Shown: positions 52,743 to 61,453, counted from the stretch's first letter. The stretch: DNA of 64,000 nt from MPNP01 sp965215545 (GCA_965215545.1 OZ244066.1:2728001-2792000); one strand, 5' to 3'. Notes: generated from the letters alone by a model not told the origin. A program made the numbers and translations.

Positions 52743-54125
52743 TCACAGCGGGATCTGAAGACTGGCCCGCAATCCCCCCAGACGTTCGCTGGCACTGAGC
52801 AGCAACAGGCCACCATGCTGATGGGCAACCTGGTCGGCAATACTGAGACCGAGTCCGACACCTTCCCCGCCATCGAGATTCCGCGCCGTGTCCAGCCGGA
52901 CAAAGGGGAGTTTGGCCTCGTCAAGATGCTCGGGAGCAATGCCCGGCCCATTGTCCTCGACAGTATAGCGCATGATCGGGCCCTCGCGCACGACGGCAAT
53001 CTCGACCCGGTCCGCATAGCGGGCGGCATTGGCAACCATGTTTTCAATGGAGCGATGGATCGCATGGGGGCGACAGCGCAACAGGGGTGTGGGCCGGTCA
53101 GGTGCGTCGATCTCGATCGTGACACCTGGACTGAGACGGGATGCCTTCTCGACAACGGAACGGGCCAAGGCGACCGGATCAACATCGTCATGCTCCTCGC
53201 CCTCGCCCTGCATGGCAAAATCGTGGATTTCGGTAATCATCCGGTTCATCACGTCGATATCGTCGATGATGGCCTGTTTCTTGGCCGGATCATCGATGAC
53301 CTCAATGCCCAGCCGCAAGCGGGTCAGTGGTGTCTTGAGGTCGTGTGATATCGAGGTCATGATGCCCATCATCTGCGACAGGTGACGCTCGATCCGGTTG
53401 CGCATCGCCAGGAATGCACTGGTGGCCTGCCGGATTTCATCAGCGCCCGAAAGTTGCATCGAGACCCGCTCACCCCGGCCAAACGCCTCGGCAGCCGTGG
53501 CCAGCTGGCGGACCGGGCGCAGCTGGTTCTTGAGCAAGAGTGCTGAGATCAGGACACTCAGGAGGGCCACGAACAGCATCAGCACCAGAAATTGGTGGGG
53601 ATTGGTTGGCGAGAGCAGACGTCGACCGATCATCACCTCTGCCACGCCGAATTTTGTCTCGAGGAAGAGCACGGCTGCCTTGTCCTCAAGACCGGTCAGA
53701 TCGATGGCAAGGACCGCATCCAGGCCGGCCCGGACCGTGCTGATGATTGATTTCCCGGTCACATCATAAATGACCCTGAGATCCTCGGTGGGGACCGGGC
53801 TGGACGCCGGCAACGTGACCGCCATGCGCTGGATCCCTGTCAGAGGCTGGAGGGAGACCATGGCATCCCCGAGCAGCGGGGCCTGATCGATACGGCGCTC
53901 GATCTCCCTGACCGAGGGGAGGATGTTCTCGACCATCTGGCTGGTCACCTTGGCAAAATGACGCTCGATGAACACCACTGCCATGAACACCAGAATGATG
54001 ATGATCGGAAAGAGCAGGATGATGTAATGCCGGCTGTAGATCCCCAGCGGCAGGAACCGGCTGAACCCCCGCCGGTGCCGAATTGGCGTGGTCTCGCCAT
54101 AGACCATGCGGCCACTCTTTGTCAT
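52743..54125 (-). CDS. EnvZ-like sensor histidine kinase
   Basis: A 460-residue membrane kinase. First membrane segment at ~34-52 (YIILLFPIIIILVFMAVVFI), a periplasmic sensor of ~120 residues, a second segment at ~178-200 (FLVLMLFVALLSVLISALLL), then HAMP (LRPVRQLATAAEAFGRGERV), HisKA with phospho-acceptor His261 in SISHDLKTPLTRLRLGIEV, and HATPase_c with NMVANAARYAD, DNGPGIAPEHLDEA, LPFVRLD and GEGVGLGLSIADQVAHQHGG. The ATG at 54125 follows GAGG by five bases. The EnvZ/RstB-type domain order suggests envelope sensing, but the response regulator is not adjacent, so the kinase is an orphan in this window. A 35-base gap separates its end from the CAT-anticodon tRNA. Confidence 0.92.
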   Translation of the reverse strand: MTKSGRMVYGETTPIRHRRGFSRFLPLGIYSRHYIILLFPIIIILVFMAVVFIERHFAKVTSQMVENILPSVREIERRIDQAPLLGDAMVSLQPLTGIQRMAVTLPASSPVPTEDLRVIYDVTGKSIISTVRAGLDAVLAIDLTGLEDKAAVLFLETKFGVAEVMIGRRLLSPTNPHQFLVLMLFVALLSVLISALLLKNQLRPVRQLATAAEAFGRGERVSMQLSGADEIRQATSAFLAMRNRIERHLSQMMGIMTSISHDLKTPLTRLRLGIEVIDDPAKKQAIIDDIDVMNRMITEIHDFAMQGEGEEHDDVDPVALARSVVEKASRLSPGVTIEIDAPDRPTPLLRCRPHAIHRSIENMVANAARYADRVEIAVVREGPIMRYTVEDNGPGIAPEHLDEAKLPFVRLDTARNLDGGEGVGLGLSIADQVAHQHGGLLLLSASERLGGLRASLQIPL

Positions 54126-54353
54126 TGCCACCTCTTTTCGCTGTCAGGTCAATGCCCGTGCGAGACCATCTATACCACACAGGGGGCAATGACCTGCAAC
54201 TGCCCTCCGTGCGATGTCCCTGGATGGATTCCGTCTTGCAGGTCTCCATGCCACCTTGTATTGGCCAGCAACCTGTCATTCGACGCGGATCGGCAGTCTG
54301 GCATCCATCCATCCACCGGGAACCGATCATGCCAGACAGCTGGTCCAACGGGA

Positions 54354-54428
54354 TCCGGCGTAGCTCAGTGGTAGAGCAGTTGACTGTTAATCAATTGGTC
54401 GCAGGTTCGAATCCTGCCGCCGGAGCCA
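54354..54428 (+). tRNA. tRNA-Asn (GTT)
   Basis: A 75-base cloverleaf: acceptor TCCGGCG/CGCCGGA, D-arm TAGCTCAGTGGTAGAGC, anticodon stem GTTGA/TCAAT with loop CTGTTAA (anticodon GTT), T-arm GCAGG-TTCGAAT-CCTGC, discriminator G and encoded CCA. Asparagine identity follows from the anticodon. The ~200 bases after it hold no recognised gene. Confidence 0.97.
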
Positions 54429-54632
54429 GCTCTCCCGCCGCAGACTCCCACGCTTCCACCGGCCAGTGCCAATGCCGGAGGTTTCCATGCCGCGGCATGT
54501 CATTCGATCTGCGGCAGCACATCGGCAGGGCAGGGCCCATCGCCGGGTCTGCCTGTCCCATTGAGATGGTCTCGCACGCCTGGTTCCGCTGGGCAGTCCC
54601 GCCCCAATGCGATGATCATGCCGGCGGTGCCA

Positions 54633-55646
54633 CTACGGCCGCATTGTCCTGGCCCTGAACAGAAGCATGAACACAAAGATCGAGCCGATCGATGTGGTCA
54701 CGATCCCCACTGGCAATTCCTGCGGAGCAAGAAGGAGTCGGCACAGCATGTCCGAAGCAGTGAGCAGGATGGCGCCCACGATGGCCGCCGTAGGCACAAG
54801 CGGACGGTGCAACGGTCCTGCAAGGCCGCGCGCAAGATGTGGCACCATCAAGCCCACAAATCCGATCACCCCCGCGACAGAGACAAACGCGGCCGTGGCC
54901 AGCGCCGCCACGAAGAACATGCTGAACCGTAACCCTTGCACCGGCACGCCCAGGGTCGATGCGGTCCGATCGCCGGTCAGGAGGGCATCCAGCCATCGGC
55001 CGCGATAGAGGGAATAGGCCAGGATCAGCACCAGGCCGATGCAAACCAGCGGGAAGGTTTCCCATCGGGCCAGACCGAGTCCGCCCAGCATCCAGAAAAT
55101 CACTGAATGGGCGGCGCGGCTGTCACCCGCAAAAATGAGATAGTTGGTGAGTGCCGCAAAGAGGAAGGAGACAGCCAATCCGGCCAGAATCAGCTTTTCG
55201 GGCGCGCTGGTGCGGAGACCCTGGACAAGGCCCAGGACAACACCCGAGGCAACGAGACCGCCGCAGAACGCTGCCAGTGGCAGCGTCCAGATACCCAGAA
55301 TATCACCGGTCACGGTGATGACAAGGACAGCACCGGCTGCAGCACCCGATGACAGACCGAACAGGAACGGGTCGGCCAGATCGTTGCGCGTGGTTGTTTG
55401 CAGGACCACACCCACGATGCCCAGCCCGGCCCCGATCATGGCGGCAAACAGTGCCCTCGGCAATCGCAGGTCGAACACGATCCGATGCAGCGGTGACATG
55501 TCGCCCTCGACAAGGCCGCTTTGCAGGGCAAGTGCTGCGACAACGTCGGCAAACGGGATTGATGTTGTGCCGTAGAGGGTTGAGGCCAGCAAAAGGGTGA
55601 TCAGGACAACCACCCCGGCAAAATTGACCAAGCCCAATCGGGTCAA
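54633..55646 (-). CDS. FecCD-type ABC transporter permease, putative zinc-related importer
   Basis: A 337-residue very hydrophobic protein with about ten membrane segments. The BtuC/FecCD family is shown by DLRLPRALFAAMIGAGLGIV, GVVLQTTTRNDLADPFLFGL, SSGAAAGAVLV, LGGLGLARWE and GFVGLMVPHLARGLAGPLHR. Such permeases normally import iron-siderophores or cobalamin. It starts at TTG 55646, one base after the binding-protein stop, so the start is uncertain. Third gene of the ATPase-binding protein-permease operon that runs away from the zur gene. Confidence 0.92.
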   Translation of the reverse strand: MTRLGLVNFAGVVVLITLLLASTLYGTTSIPFADVVAALALQSGLVEGDMSPLHRIVFDLRLPRALFAAMIGAGLGIVGVVLQTTTRNDLADPFLFGLSSGAAAGAVLVITVTGDILGIWTLPLAAFCGGLVASGVVLGLVQGLRTSAPEKLILAGLAVSFLFAALTNYLIFAGDSRAAHSVIFWMLGGLGLARWETFPLVCIGLVLILAYSLYRGRWLDALLTGDRTASTLGVPVQGLRFSMFFVAALATAAFVSVAGVIGFVGLMVPHLARGLAGPLHRPLVPTAAIVGAILLTASDMLCRLLLAPQELPVGIVTTSIGSIFVFMLLFRARTMRP

Positions 55647-55647
55647 G

Positions 55648-56595
55648 TCAGTTCAACTCTGGATGCATCGCCTGGGCCATTTTGGTGATCGCGTTGATGT
55701 TCGCCGGGCCGGGCGTCAATTCCTCATAGCGCAAGCCGATCCAGCGCTCGTTCCTGACCGCATCGGTCTGAGCCATCACCGGGTGCTCCTGCAGGAACCT
55801 GAAGGTGTCGATTGCACCGTTTCCTGTCTGATAGTCAAGCAGAACCAGAAACTCCGGATTGGCTGCAGCCACCGCTTCCCAAGAGGTGCGGCCCCAGCTT
55901 GTATCGAGATCGTGGGTAACATTGATGCCGCCCGCTGCCGCGATCATGGCATCGGGGATGGCGAACTTGCCTGCAGTGAATGGTGCGTCGGCGGGACCGT
56001 CCAACAGAAAGACGCGGCGCCTTTCCAGGTCGTCGGTCTGTGCCTCGATGGCAGCGAGTTCCGCTTGCCAGCCAGCCACAAGCTCTTCAGCCCGGTCTTC
56101 AACCTGCATGACCCTGCCGAGACGCAGGACATCGTCAAACAGCAGGTCCATGCTGGCAACGGGACGATTCTTGTCGAGATGCACGCAGCTTTCGGTCAGA
56201 ACCAGGGTCTTGATGCCGAAGGGTGCCAGCGTGTCGGGCGTGACGTCACCGCCAGGACGCATGCCATAGTACCAGCCGGCAAAGAACAGATCCGATTCCA
56301 CGGAAATCAGATTTTCGATGGTCGGGTATTTGGGTGCCAGTTCAGGGATATCACCACGCAGCCTGTCAAAGTCCGGACTGGTCTTGTACCAGCCGGTAAT
56401 GCCTGTCAGGCCAACAATCCTGTCCTGCAGCTCCAGCACAAAAGCCATGTCGGTCATGTTCATGTCATGGATCACAATCCGCTCGGGTGGCGCATCAAAG
56501 ACCAGAGGCTCGCCACAATTGTCGACGGTGATGGTGTCGGCAGCGGCGCTGATCGGGATGACCGACAACAGGATCAGCATGATGGATTGCTTCAT
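55648..56595 (-). CDS. ABC transporter periplasmic substrate-binding protein (cluster with FecCD permease)
   Basis: A 315-residue secreted protein with Sec signal peptide MKQSIMLILLSVIPISAAA and a class III binding-protein fold of BtuF/FhuD type (VFDAPPERIVIHDMNMTDMA, LQDRIVGLTGITGWYK, ESDLFFAGWYYGM, AAANPEFLVLLDYQ). Such proteins bind metal chelates or cobalamin. No lipobox Cys is seen at the cleavage region. Its ATG overlaps the ATPase stop as ATGA, supporting this start and coupling. The ligand is unknown; location in a Zur-type locus suggests zinc in some complexed form. Confidence 0.88.
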   Translation of the reverse strand: MKQSIMLILLSVIPISAAADTITVDNCGEPLVFDAPPERIVIHDMNMTDMAFVLELQDRIVGLTGITGWYKTSPDFDRLRGDIPELAPKYPTIENLISVESDLFFAGWYYGMRPGGDVTPDTLAPFGIKTLVLTESCVHLDKNRPVASMDLLFDDVLRLGRVMQVEDRAEELVAGWQAELAAIEAQTDDLERRRVFLLDGPADAPFTAGKFAIPDAMIAAAGGINVTHDLDTSWGRTSWEAVAAANPEFLVLLDYQTGNGAIDTFRFLQEHPVMAQTDAVRNERWIGLRYEELTPGPANINAITKMAQAMHPELN

Positions 56596-57392
56596 TGGCG
56601 GTTTCCTTGCATGGCGATGGCGCTTTTCCGGATATCCAGGGCCGGGATCAGCCGCCCCTGATGGGCAAGATGCAGGTAGGTGACGCCGAAAATGTCCTGG
56701 ACACACTCAGGTGTCAGCACCTCGTTGACGGGACCAAACCCGGACAGTCGGGCTGCATTGATCAAGGCCACATGGCTGGCAAATTCAGGAATCATCACCA
56801 GATCATGGATGATCATCACAACGGTGATCCCCAGTTCGGCAACCAATGACAGTATGCGGCCCTTGGCATCCGGATCCAGGTGATTGGTAGGCTCGTCCAG
56901 GAACAGGAGCGACGGGTTCTGGGCAAGGGCTCGGGCAATATGCGCCCGCTGGCGCTCACCGCCCGACAGCATGGCCATGGGTTTTGGGGCCAGTTCGGCA
57001 AGTCCGGTGAGGTGCAGAATGCGCTTCATGTCGTCCGCATGCATCTGACGTGACCGATCGGTCTGGAGCGGAATTTGTCCCAACGCCACGTAATCGAAAA
57101 GGGAAAGCCGTCCGTCGGGCATCTCCTGCTGGCTGACCACAGCAATCATGCGTGCCCGCTCCCTGGCAGAAAACCGTTTCAGATTGCACCCGCCGATCAT
57201 CATAGTGCCGCCTGTCGGCACTTTGGCGCCGCTCAACAACTCGAGGAGCGTGGTCTTGCCGGCCCCGTTGGGCCCGGCGATAGCCAGAATGGTTCCCTCA
57301 TCCACACTGAAGGACACATCCTGCACCAGCATGGTGCCATTTGCCGCATCATAACGCAGGTTTTCGGCGACAAGGAATGGTTGGTCAGTCAT
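56592..57392 (-). CDS. ABC transporter ATP-binding protein (FecE/BtuD type)
   Basis: A 266-residue ATPase. Walker A is AIAGPNGAGKTTLLELLSG, Q-loop VVSQQEMPDGRLS, signature MLSGGERQRAHIARALAQ and Walker B LLFLDEPTNHLD. Highly similar in layout to siderophore and heme importers. The ATG at 57392 (MTDQPFLVAENL) is chosen because the frame upstream lacks ABC sequence. The gene is the first of the three-gene importer operon; a Zur-box-like palindrome lies about 385 bases upstream at 57779-57790. Confidence 0.94.
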   Translation of the reverse strand: MTDQPFLVAENLRYDAANGTMLVQDVSFSVDEGTILAIAGPNGAGKTTLLELLSGAKVPTGGTMMIGGCNLKRFSARERARMIAVVSQQEMPDGRLSLFDYVALGQIPLQTDRSRQMHADDMKRILHLTGLAELAPKPMAMLSGGERQRAHIARALAQNPSLLFLDEPTNHLDPDAKGRILSLVAELGITVVMIIHDLVMIPEFASHVALINAARLSGFGPVNEVLTPECVQDIFGVTYLHLAHQGRLIPALDIRKSAIAMQGNRQ

Positions 57393-57773
57393 GGAGGCCC
57401 ATCCGTGCAGTGGACAGCGGCGTGTCCCCTTGCGGGAACGCCGTCTGCAGATCCAGACAGGAGCCCGGAGCAGGAAGATCTTGCCAGGGTCGGGTCCTGC
57501 ATGGCCGCAGCGTGTCCAGAGCAACATCATGAGCCGTGTCGGCGAAGGGCGCGCGAGTATGGCATGACACGATGTCTTGGGGCCCGCATTGACACATGCA
57601 CTGCGCGCCCGTTCCTCGAAGCCGTGATGCTGTACGGTTCCGCTCTAATGCCGAAAAAATGTGGGCAAGACATGTCCTGCCACGAATATCTCCCTGAACG
57701 GCATTGCGGACGGTGCAGCATGGCAGGCGCAACGACGAGATCGGTGGGTCGGGAATCATGGGAAATCCATTTG
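57393..57773. other. Long untranslated region upstream of the importer operon
   Basis: About 380 bases between the Zur-box-like palindrome and the ATPase start. Frames are open on both strands, but none looks coding. A leader RNA is possible; I looked for a cobalamin riboswitch B12-box (GCCACTG type) in the minus-strand reading and did not find one. Confidence 0.5.
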
Positions 57774-57795
57774 ATGTTATGTTATAACATTTCAT
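57774..57795. promoter_or_regulatory. Zur-box-like palindrome 1
   Basis: The perfect 12-base palindrome ATGTTATAACAT (57779-57790), flanked symmetrically by ATG(TT)...(TT)CAT, within an AT-rich island in an otherwise GC-rich region. Zur operators of proteobacteria have this form (gTTATAAc core). It lies on the importer side of the divergent locus. A second copy of the 12-mer stands at 58281-58292. The sequence is direct; Zur binding is inferred. Confidence 0.75.
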
Positions 57796-58280
57796 ATTTC
57801 ATCATCGACCCACTCGTGTCAAGGGCGCGTGTGCAGACAGGTGGCAACCGGCTGGTGGCCTGCACATCAGGAATTTCCGGATCGATTTGATCCAGAGGCT
57901 TCCTTTCCTGCATGACCCGCAGGCCATCATCATGTCACAATCACATGAATGTCCCTTCCGGCAGGATCCAGATCGATGACTGTCACCGATCCTCCGGGGC
58001 ATGAACGCGGGGCTTGCAAACCTCATCTATCGCAATCCCCCGGTCAATTCGAACCCCATCCATGCAGCCCCATCGGTTTCAGGGCGGCCAGAGCCTGTGT
58101 CCCCGACGCCTGGAGCCTGGATGAAGTCGATAACCATGGACACGGCGAACTGGCTGAACGCAATCCGACAGTGCGTGTCGTGATTGGGGCCATGCGCACT
58201 GTTCGCCCTGCCCGGATGGCTCGATTGTCGATTGATGTTGGGATCCTCCCTGCATAAACATGGATTCCGGGATGAGCACC
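57796..58280. other. Region between the two Zur-box-like palindromes
   Basis: About 485 bases without a recognised gene. Short frames in both directions lack motifs. It may be simply a divergent intergenic region expanded by neutral DNA, or the remains of a lost gene in the zinc regulon. Confidence 0.5.
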
Positions 58281-58292
58281 ATGTTATAACAT
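58281..58292. promoter_or_regulatory. Zur-box-like palindrome 2 upstream of zur
   Basis: A second perfect ATGTTATAACAT. It is about 50 bases before the zur start codon, where an operator would block transcription of zur-cobW. The identical 12-base core as at 57779 and an unbroken palindrome in a GC-rich genome make chance unlikely. Function inferred. Confidence 0.75.
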
Positions 58293-58343
58293 TGCTCCCG
58301 TTGGTTGATCTTGGTCGAACATATGCACAACAAGAGGGGCATG

Positions 58344-58748
58344 ATGACACAAGAGCCGGCCCGCGTCACCCATGCGGACAGGGTGCTCGAATTTCTCAGG
58401 CGGCAGCACCGCCCGCTCTCGGCCTATGAGATTCTGGAGGCACTCCGCGGCGATGGTGTCACCGCGGCAACGACTGTCTACAGGGCGCTGGCCAAATTGC
58501 TGGCGGAAGGTCACATACACCGGATCGAGTCCCTCAACGCCTGGACAGTGTGCTGCGAACCGCATCATGCCACGGCCCCGGTCTTCGAGATCTGCGATGA
58601 CTGCGGCAATGTCACGGAACATGTGGCATCGCATCTTGCCCGCGATATCGCCGCCCTGGCCACCGACTCAGGCTTCGCACCCAACCGCTCGGTCATCGAG
58701 ATCCACGGGCGCTGCAGCGCATGTGAGACAGCCGCACCAGAGTCTTGA
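58344..58748 (+). CDS. zur: Zur-type Fur-family zinc uptake regulator
   Basis: A 134-residue Fur-family repressor. The DNA-binding domain has RPLSAYEILEAL and TAATTVYRALAKLLAEGHIH; the segment HRIESLNAWTVC is the Zur-type version ('HRIeslNaf..C') rather than Fur. Zinc ligands: EICDDCGN and CSAC give two CxxC pairs for the structural zinc. The ATG at 58344 has AGAGGGG five bases upstream; an ATG one codon earlier and one at 58323 are alternatives. Followed by cobW and a dead WD40 gene, as in zinc-homeostasis loci of alphaproteobacteria. Likely autoregulated through palindrome 2. Confidence 0.88.
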   Translation: MTQEPARVTHADRVLEFLRRQHRPLSAYEILEALRGDGVTAATTVYRALAKLLAEGHIHRIESLNAWTVCCEPHHATAPVFEICDDCGNVTEHVASHLARDIAALATDSGFAPNRSVIEIHGRCSACETAAPES

Positions 58749-58758
58749 AAGGATGAAA

Positions 58759-59724
58759 ATGGATCGGCCCGGGCATATTCCCGTCACCGTGCTCACCGGC
58801 TTCCTTGGCGCTGGCAAGACGACGCTTCTGAATCGGATTCTCACGGAATGTCATGGCAAACGCCATGCGGTCATCGTCAACGAGTTTGGCAGGGAAGGCA
58901 TCGACAATGACCTCGTCGTCGATGCCGATGAGGAGGTGTTCGAGATGAACAACGGCTGCATATGCTGCACCGTCCGCGGTGATCTGATCAGGATTCTGAG
59001 CGGTTTGATGGAGCGTGGTGACCAATTTGATGCCATCATCGTTGAAACCGCCGGGCTTGCTGATCCGGCCCCTGTGGCACAGACCTTCTTTGTTGACCAG
59101 GATGTCGCTGACCGTACGCGTCTCGATGCCATTGTGACCGTAGCGGATGCCGTCCATCTCGATGCGCAGTTGGGCAAGCACCACGAAGCCGAGGAACAGG
59201 TTGCCTTTGCGGATGTTGTCCTGCTCAACAAGACCGACCTCGTGGACGCCGATGTCATTGAGCGGGTCGAGTTGCGGATCCGCAGGATCAATCCCTACGC
59301 GAAGATCATCCGCACCGCACACTGTGCGACACCACTGGATGACGTTCTTGGACTCAATGCATTCAGCCTTGACCGTATTCTGGAGGCAGAGCCCGATTTT
59401 CTGACCTCCGATCATGACCATGACGATGATGTCAGGAGCATGTCACTTGTCTCGGAAACACCTCTTGATCTCGACAAGCTCCGGAAGTGGTTCGGTCGAC
59501 TCCTGCAACAACGCGGCCAGGACATCCTCCGCTCCATGGGTATCCTGGACTTTTCCGGACATCGTGACCGCTATGTCTTCCAGGGGGTACACATGCTGAT
59601 GGACAGATCGCCAATGGGGCCGTGGCCCGCAAACAGCCCCCGCGTATCGCGTGTTGTCTTCATCGGCCGCGGCCTTGAAAGCATGGATCTGAGGGATGGG
59701 TTTGAGGCGTGCCGGGCGGCGTAG
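58759..59724 (+). CDS. COG0523/CobW-family GTPase, putative zinc metallochaperone
   Basis: A 321-residue G3E GTPase. Walker A is TGFLGAGKTTLLNRIL; the metal-binding CxCC is NNGCICCTVRGDL; IVETAGLADPAPVAQTFF is the switch region and VVLLNKTDLVD the NKxD base-recognition motif. The C-terminal CobW domain ends with RYVFQGVHMLMDR. Zinc-regulated members (ZigA/ZNG1-like) deliver zinc to proteins under shortage, and position directly after zur favours that role over cobalamin synthesis. The ATG at 58759 is preferred over one two codons earlier because of spacing to AAAGG. Confidence 0.92.
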   Translation: MDRPGHIPVTVLTGFLGAGKTTLLNRILTECHGKRHAVIVNEFGREGIDNDLVVDADEEVFEMNNGCICCTVRGDLIRILSGLMERGDQFDAIIVETAGLADPAPVAQTFFVDQDVADRTRLDAIVTVADAVHLDAQLGKHHEAEEQVAFADVVLLNKTDLVDADVIERVELRIRRINPYAKIIRTAHCATPLDDVLGLNAFSLDRILEAEPDFLTSDHDHDDDVRSMSLVSETPLDLDKLRKWFGRLLQQRGQDILRSMGILDFSGHRDRYVFQGVHMLMDRSPMGPWPANSPRVSRVVFIGRGLESMDLRDGFEACRAA

Positions 59725-60530
59725 CGCCTGACCTGCCACGGCACGCTGGTCGGCGGAACGGATTCCAGCAATCCGGGTTGGAAAAGCGGGGCCGGGCGTT
59801 TCAGCTTGATGCTCCAGTCACCGGAGCAGTTGCCGCAGGTGAGACCATCGCAGCGGCTTCGGGAGACGGAACCGTTCGATTCTTCCGCCCTGAAAGGGAC
59901 CCTGCCGTGACAAGGGCGCATGATGGGCCTGTGCTCTGTATTGTCGCGGCATCCGATCACGTGTTGACCGGCGGCGATGATGGGCGGTTTCTTCGCCTGT
60001 CATTCGATGGCCAGGTCGAGGAGGTCGCCAATTTTGTTTCGCGTTGGGTCGATTGCGTCGCTGCGGATCATGAACGCTGGGCGTATCTCGGGACGGGTCG
60101 TGCATGTCTGGCGCAAGGGAGATGCATCGGCGACACCCCTTGCGCATGTCAGCACTGTCGGGGGACTTGCTTTCGACGTGATGGGGGTGTGTCTGGCCGC
60201 TACCCACTATGGCGGTGCGACAGTCTGGGAGCGCCAAAAACAGCATTGGAAGCCCTTGAAAGTTGCCTGGAAGGGATCCCACGGCGCCGTGGGTTTCAGT
60301 CCCGATGGCAACGACCTTGTCACGGCCATGCAGGAAAATGCACTCCATGGCTGGTGCCTCCACGACATGTGCGACATGGCCACGCAGGAATACCCGGCCA
60401 GGGTCAAGAGTTTTGTGTGAGCTGGCGAGATGCCATATCTGGGCACGAATCGCGATGGGGTCTGCGCGCCCGGCGTGGGCCGGATCGATTGCCAACCGGC
60501 CAGATGGCGGGCACAGTCCTAATGAAACCC
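59725..60530 (+). pseudogene. Frameshifted WD40-repeat gene of the zinc locus
   Basis: WD40-repeat sequence in at least two frames: AFQLDAPVTGAVAAGETIAA, ASGDGTVRFFRPE and VLTGGDDGRFLRLSFDGQVEE in the first; then after a frameshift near 60090, VHVWRKGDASATP, VGGLAFDVMGVCLAATHYGG, ATVWERQKQHWKPL, WKGSHGAVGFSPDGNDLVTA and LHGWCLHDM in the second; it stops at TGA 60418-60420, after which relics may follow in a third frame. A WD40 protein gene is a frequent third member of zur-cobW groups in alphaproteobacteria, so this appears to be a decayed partner. Confidence 0.75.
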
Positions 60531-60541
60531 GAAAGACTGTC

Positions 60542-60850
60542 ATGCCGAAGCAAGACCACCATCTGACCGTCAGCGGACATTGCCAGATCGAGGCCTTGAG
60601 AACAAGTCATGTCGCGCCCGCCGCCACCGCCCGGGCCCGCGGTCGTCACCCGGCAACCATCAGCCGGGGGATCCGCCGCAACGGGGGCGCCACTCCATCA
60701 CTTTGCCGAACCCGCACACCAACGCGACGCGTGGCTGGTCCGGTGCCTGGCTCACCCGCCAAACCAGACCGCCCGTCCGCGGATCAGTCCAATCGGCATG
60801 ACGCGTGATCTTCTTGCATCAAATCCAGACTGGGTCATTGTGCGTCATTG
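60542..60850 (+). pseudogene. IS30-type transposase N-terminal relic
   Basis: From ATG 60542 the frame gives MPKQDHHLTVSGHCQIEALR, then PAATARARGRHPATISRGIRRNGG, which matches the IS30 helix-turn-helix ('p..IA..lgRh.sTISREIrRN'). After about 85 residues the frame ends, without any DDE core. A second frame of the same stretch carries a few more IS30-like residues. It abuts the dead WD40 gene and may have contributed to its decay. Confidence 0.6.
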
Positions 60851-60958
60851 AAAGATGGAACTGATGCAAAGTCCTGCCTTCAATGGCGAGCGGGTGAGAC
60901 GGGCTGCATGGCAGGATCCAGGATCGGAACATCAGCCCATGAACCTGATCATCACCGT

Positions 60959-61396
60959 TCAGGTCGCCAGCCAGAGAGTCACGGGGCCATCATTGACCAA
61001 TGACACCTGCATCCTTTCGCCAAACTGACCGGCTGCGACGGTCAGGCCGGTCTCTCTGAGACAATTGATAAAGTGGGCATAGAGCGGTATGGCGTCAGTC
61101 GGGGCAGCGGCTTGGGTAAAGGATGGTCTGTTGCCGCGTTGGGTGTTGGCGGCCAGGGTGAACTGGCTCACGACAAGGATGGATCCGCCAGTCTCGAGAA
61201 CCGAGAGATTCATGTTGCCGGCATCGTCCTCGAAAATACGCAACCTCGTCACTTTCCTGGCCAGTCTTGCAGCGGAGTCTTCATCATCACCATGCATGAC
61301 ACAAACCAGGGCCAGCAGGCCGGCACCGATCCGGGCCTGCGGGTTTTCATTGATGGTGATCGAGGCGGCTGTGACGCGCTGGATCAGTGAACGCAT
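60959..61396 (-). CDS. dtd: D-aminoacyl-tRNA deacylase
   Basis: Removes D-amino acids (and glycine from tRNA-Ala) from tRNAs. The 145-residue protein has MRSLIQRVTAASITIN, GLLALVCVMHGDDEDSAARL, ILVVSQFTLAANTQRGNRPS and the C-terminal NDGPVTLWLAT, where the Gly-cisPro motif and the SQFTL catalytic segment are conserved. The ATG at 61396 is preceded by GGAG. Divergent from rnd, 57 bases apart. Confidence 0.95.
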   Translation of the reverse strand: MRSLIQRVTAASITINENPQARIGAGLLALVCVMHGDDEDSAARLARKVTRLRIFEDDAGNMNLSVLETGGSILVVSQFTLAANTQRGNRPSFTQAAAPTDAIPLYAHFINCLRETGLTVAAGQFGERMQVSLVNDGPVTLWLAT

Positions 61397-61453
61397 GAAC
61401 GGGGTCTCCTTGTGCAGGGGCCGGGCGGCGGTTCCTGAAGCAATCCTGCGGTC

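Noticed and set aside
57393..57773. Cobalamin riboswitch before the BtuC/FecCD-like importer
   Set aside because: No B12-box or typical riboswitch core was seen in the minus-strand leader, and the palindromes point to Zur-type control.
57385..57795. Short minus-strand protein gene upstream of the importer ATPase, starting in the Zur palindrome
   Set aside because: No ribosome-binding site, no motif, it overlaps the ATPase start, and its start codon lies inside the operator-like palindrome.
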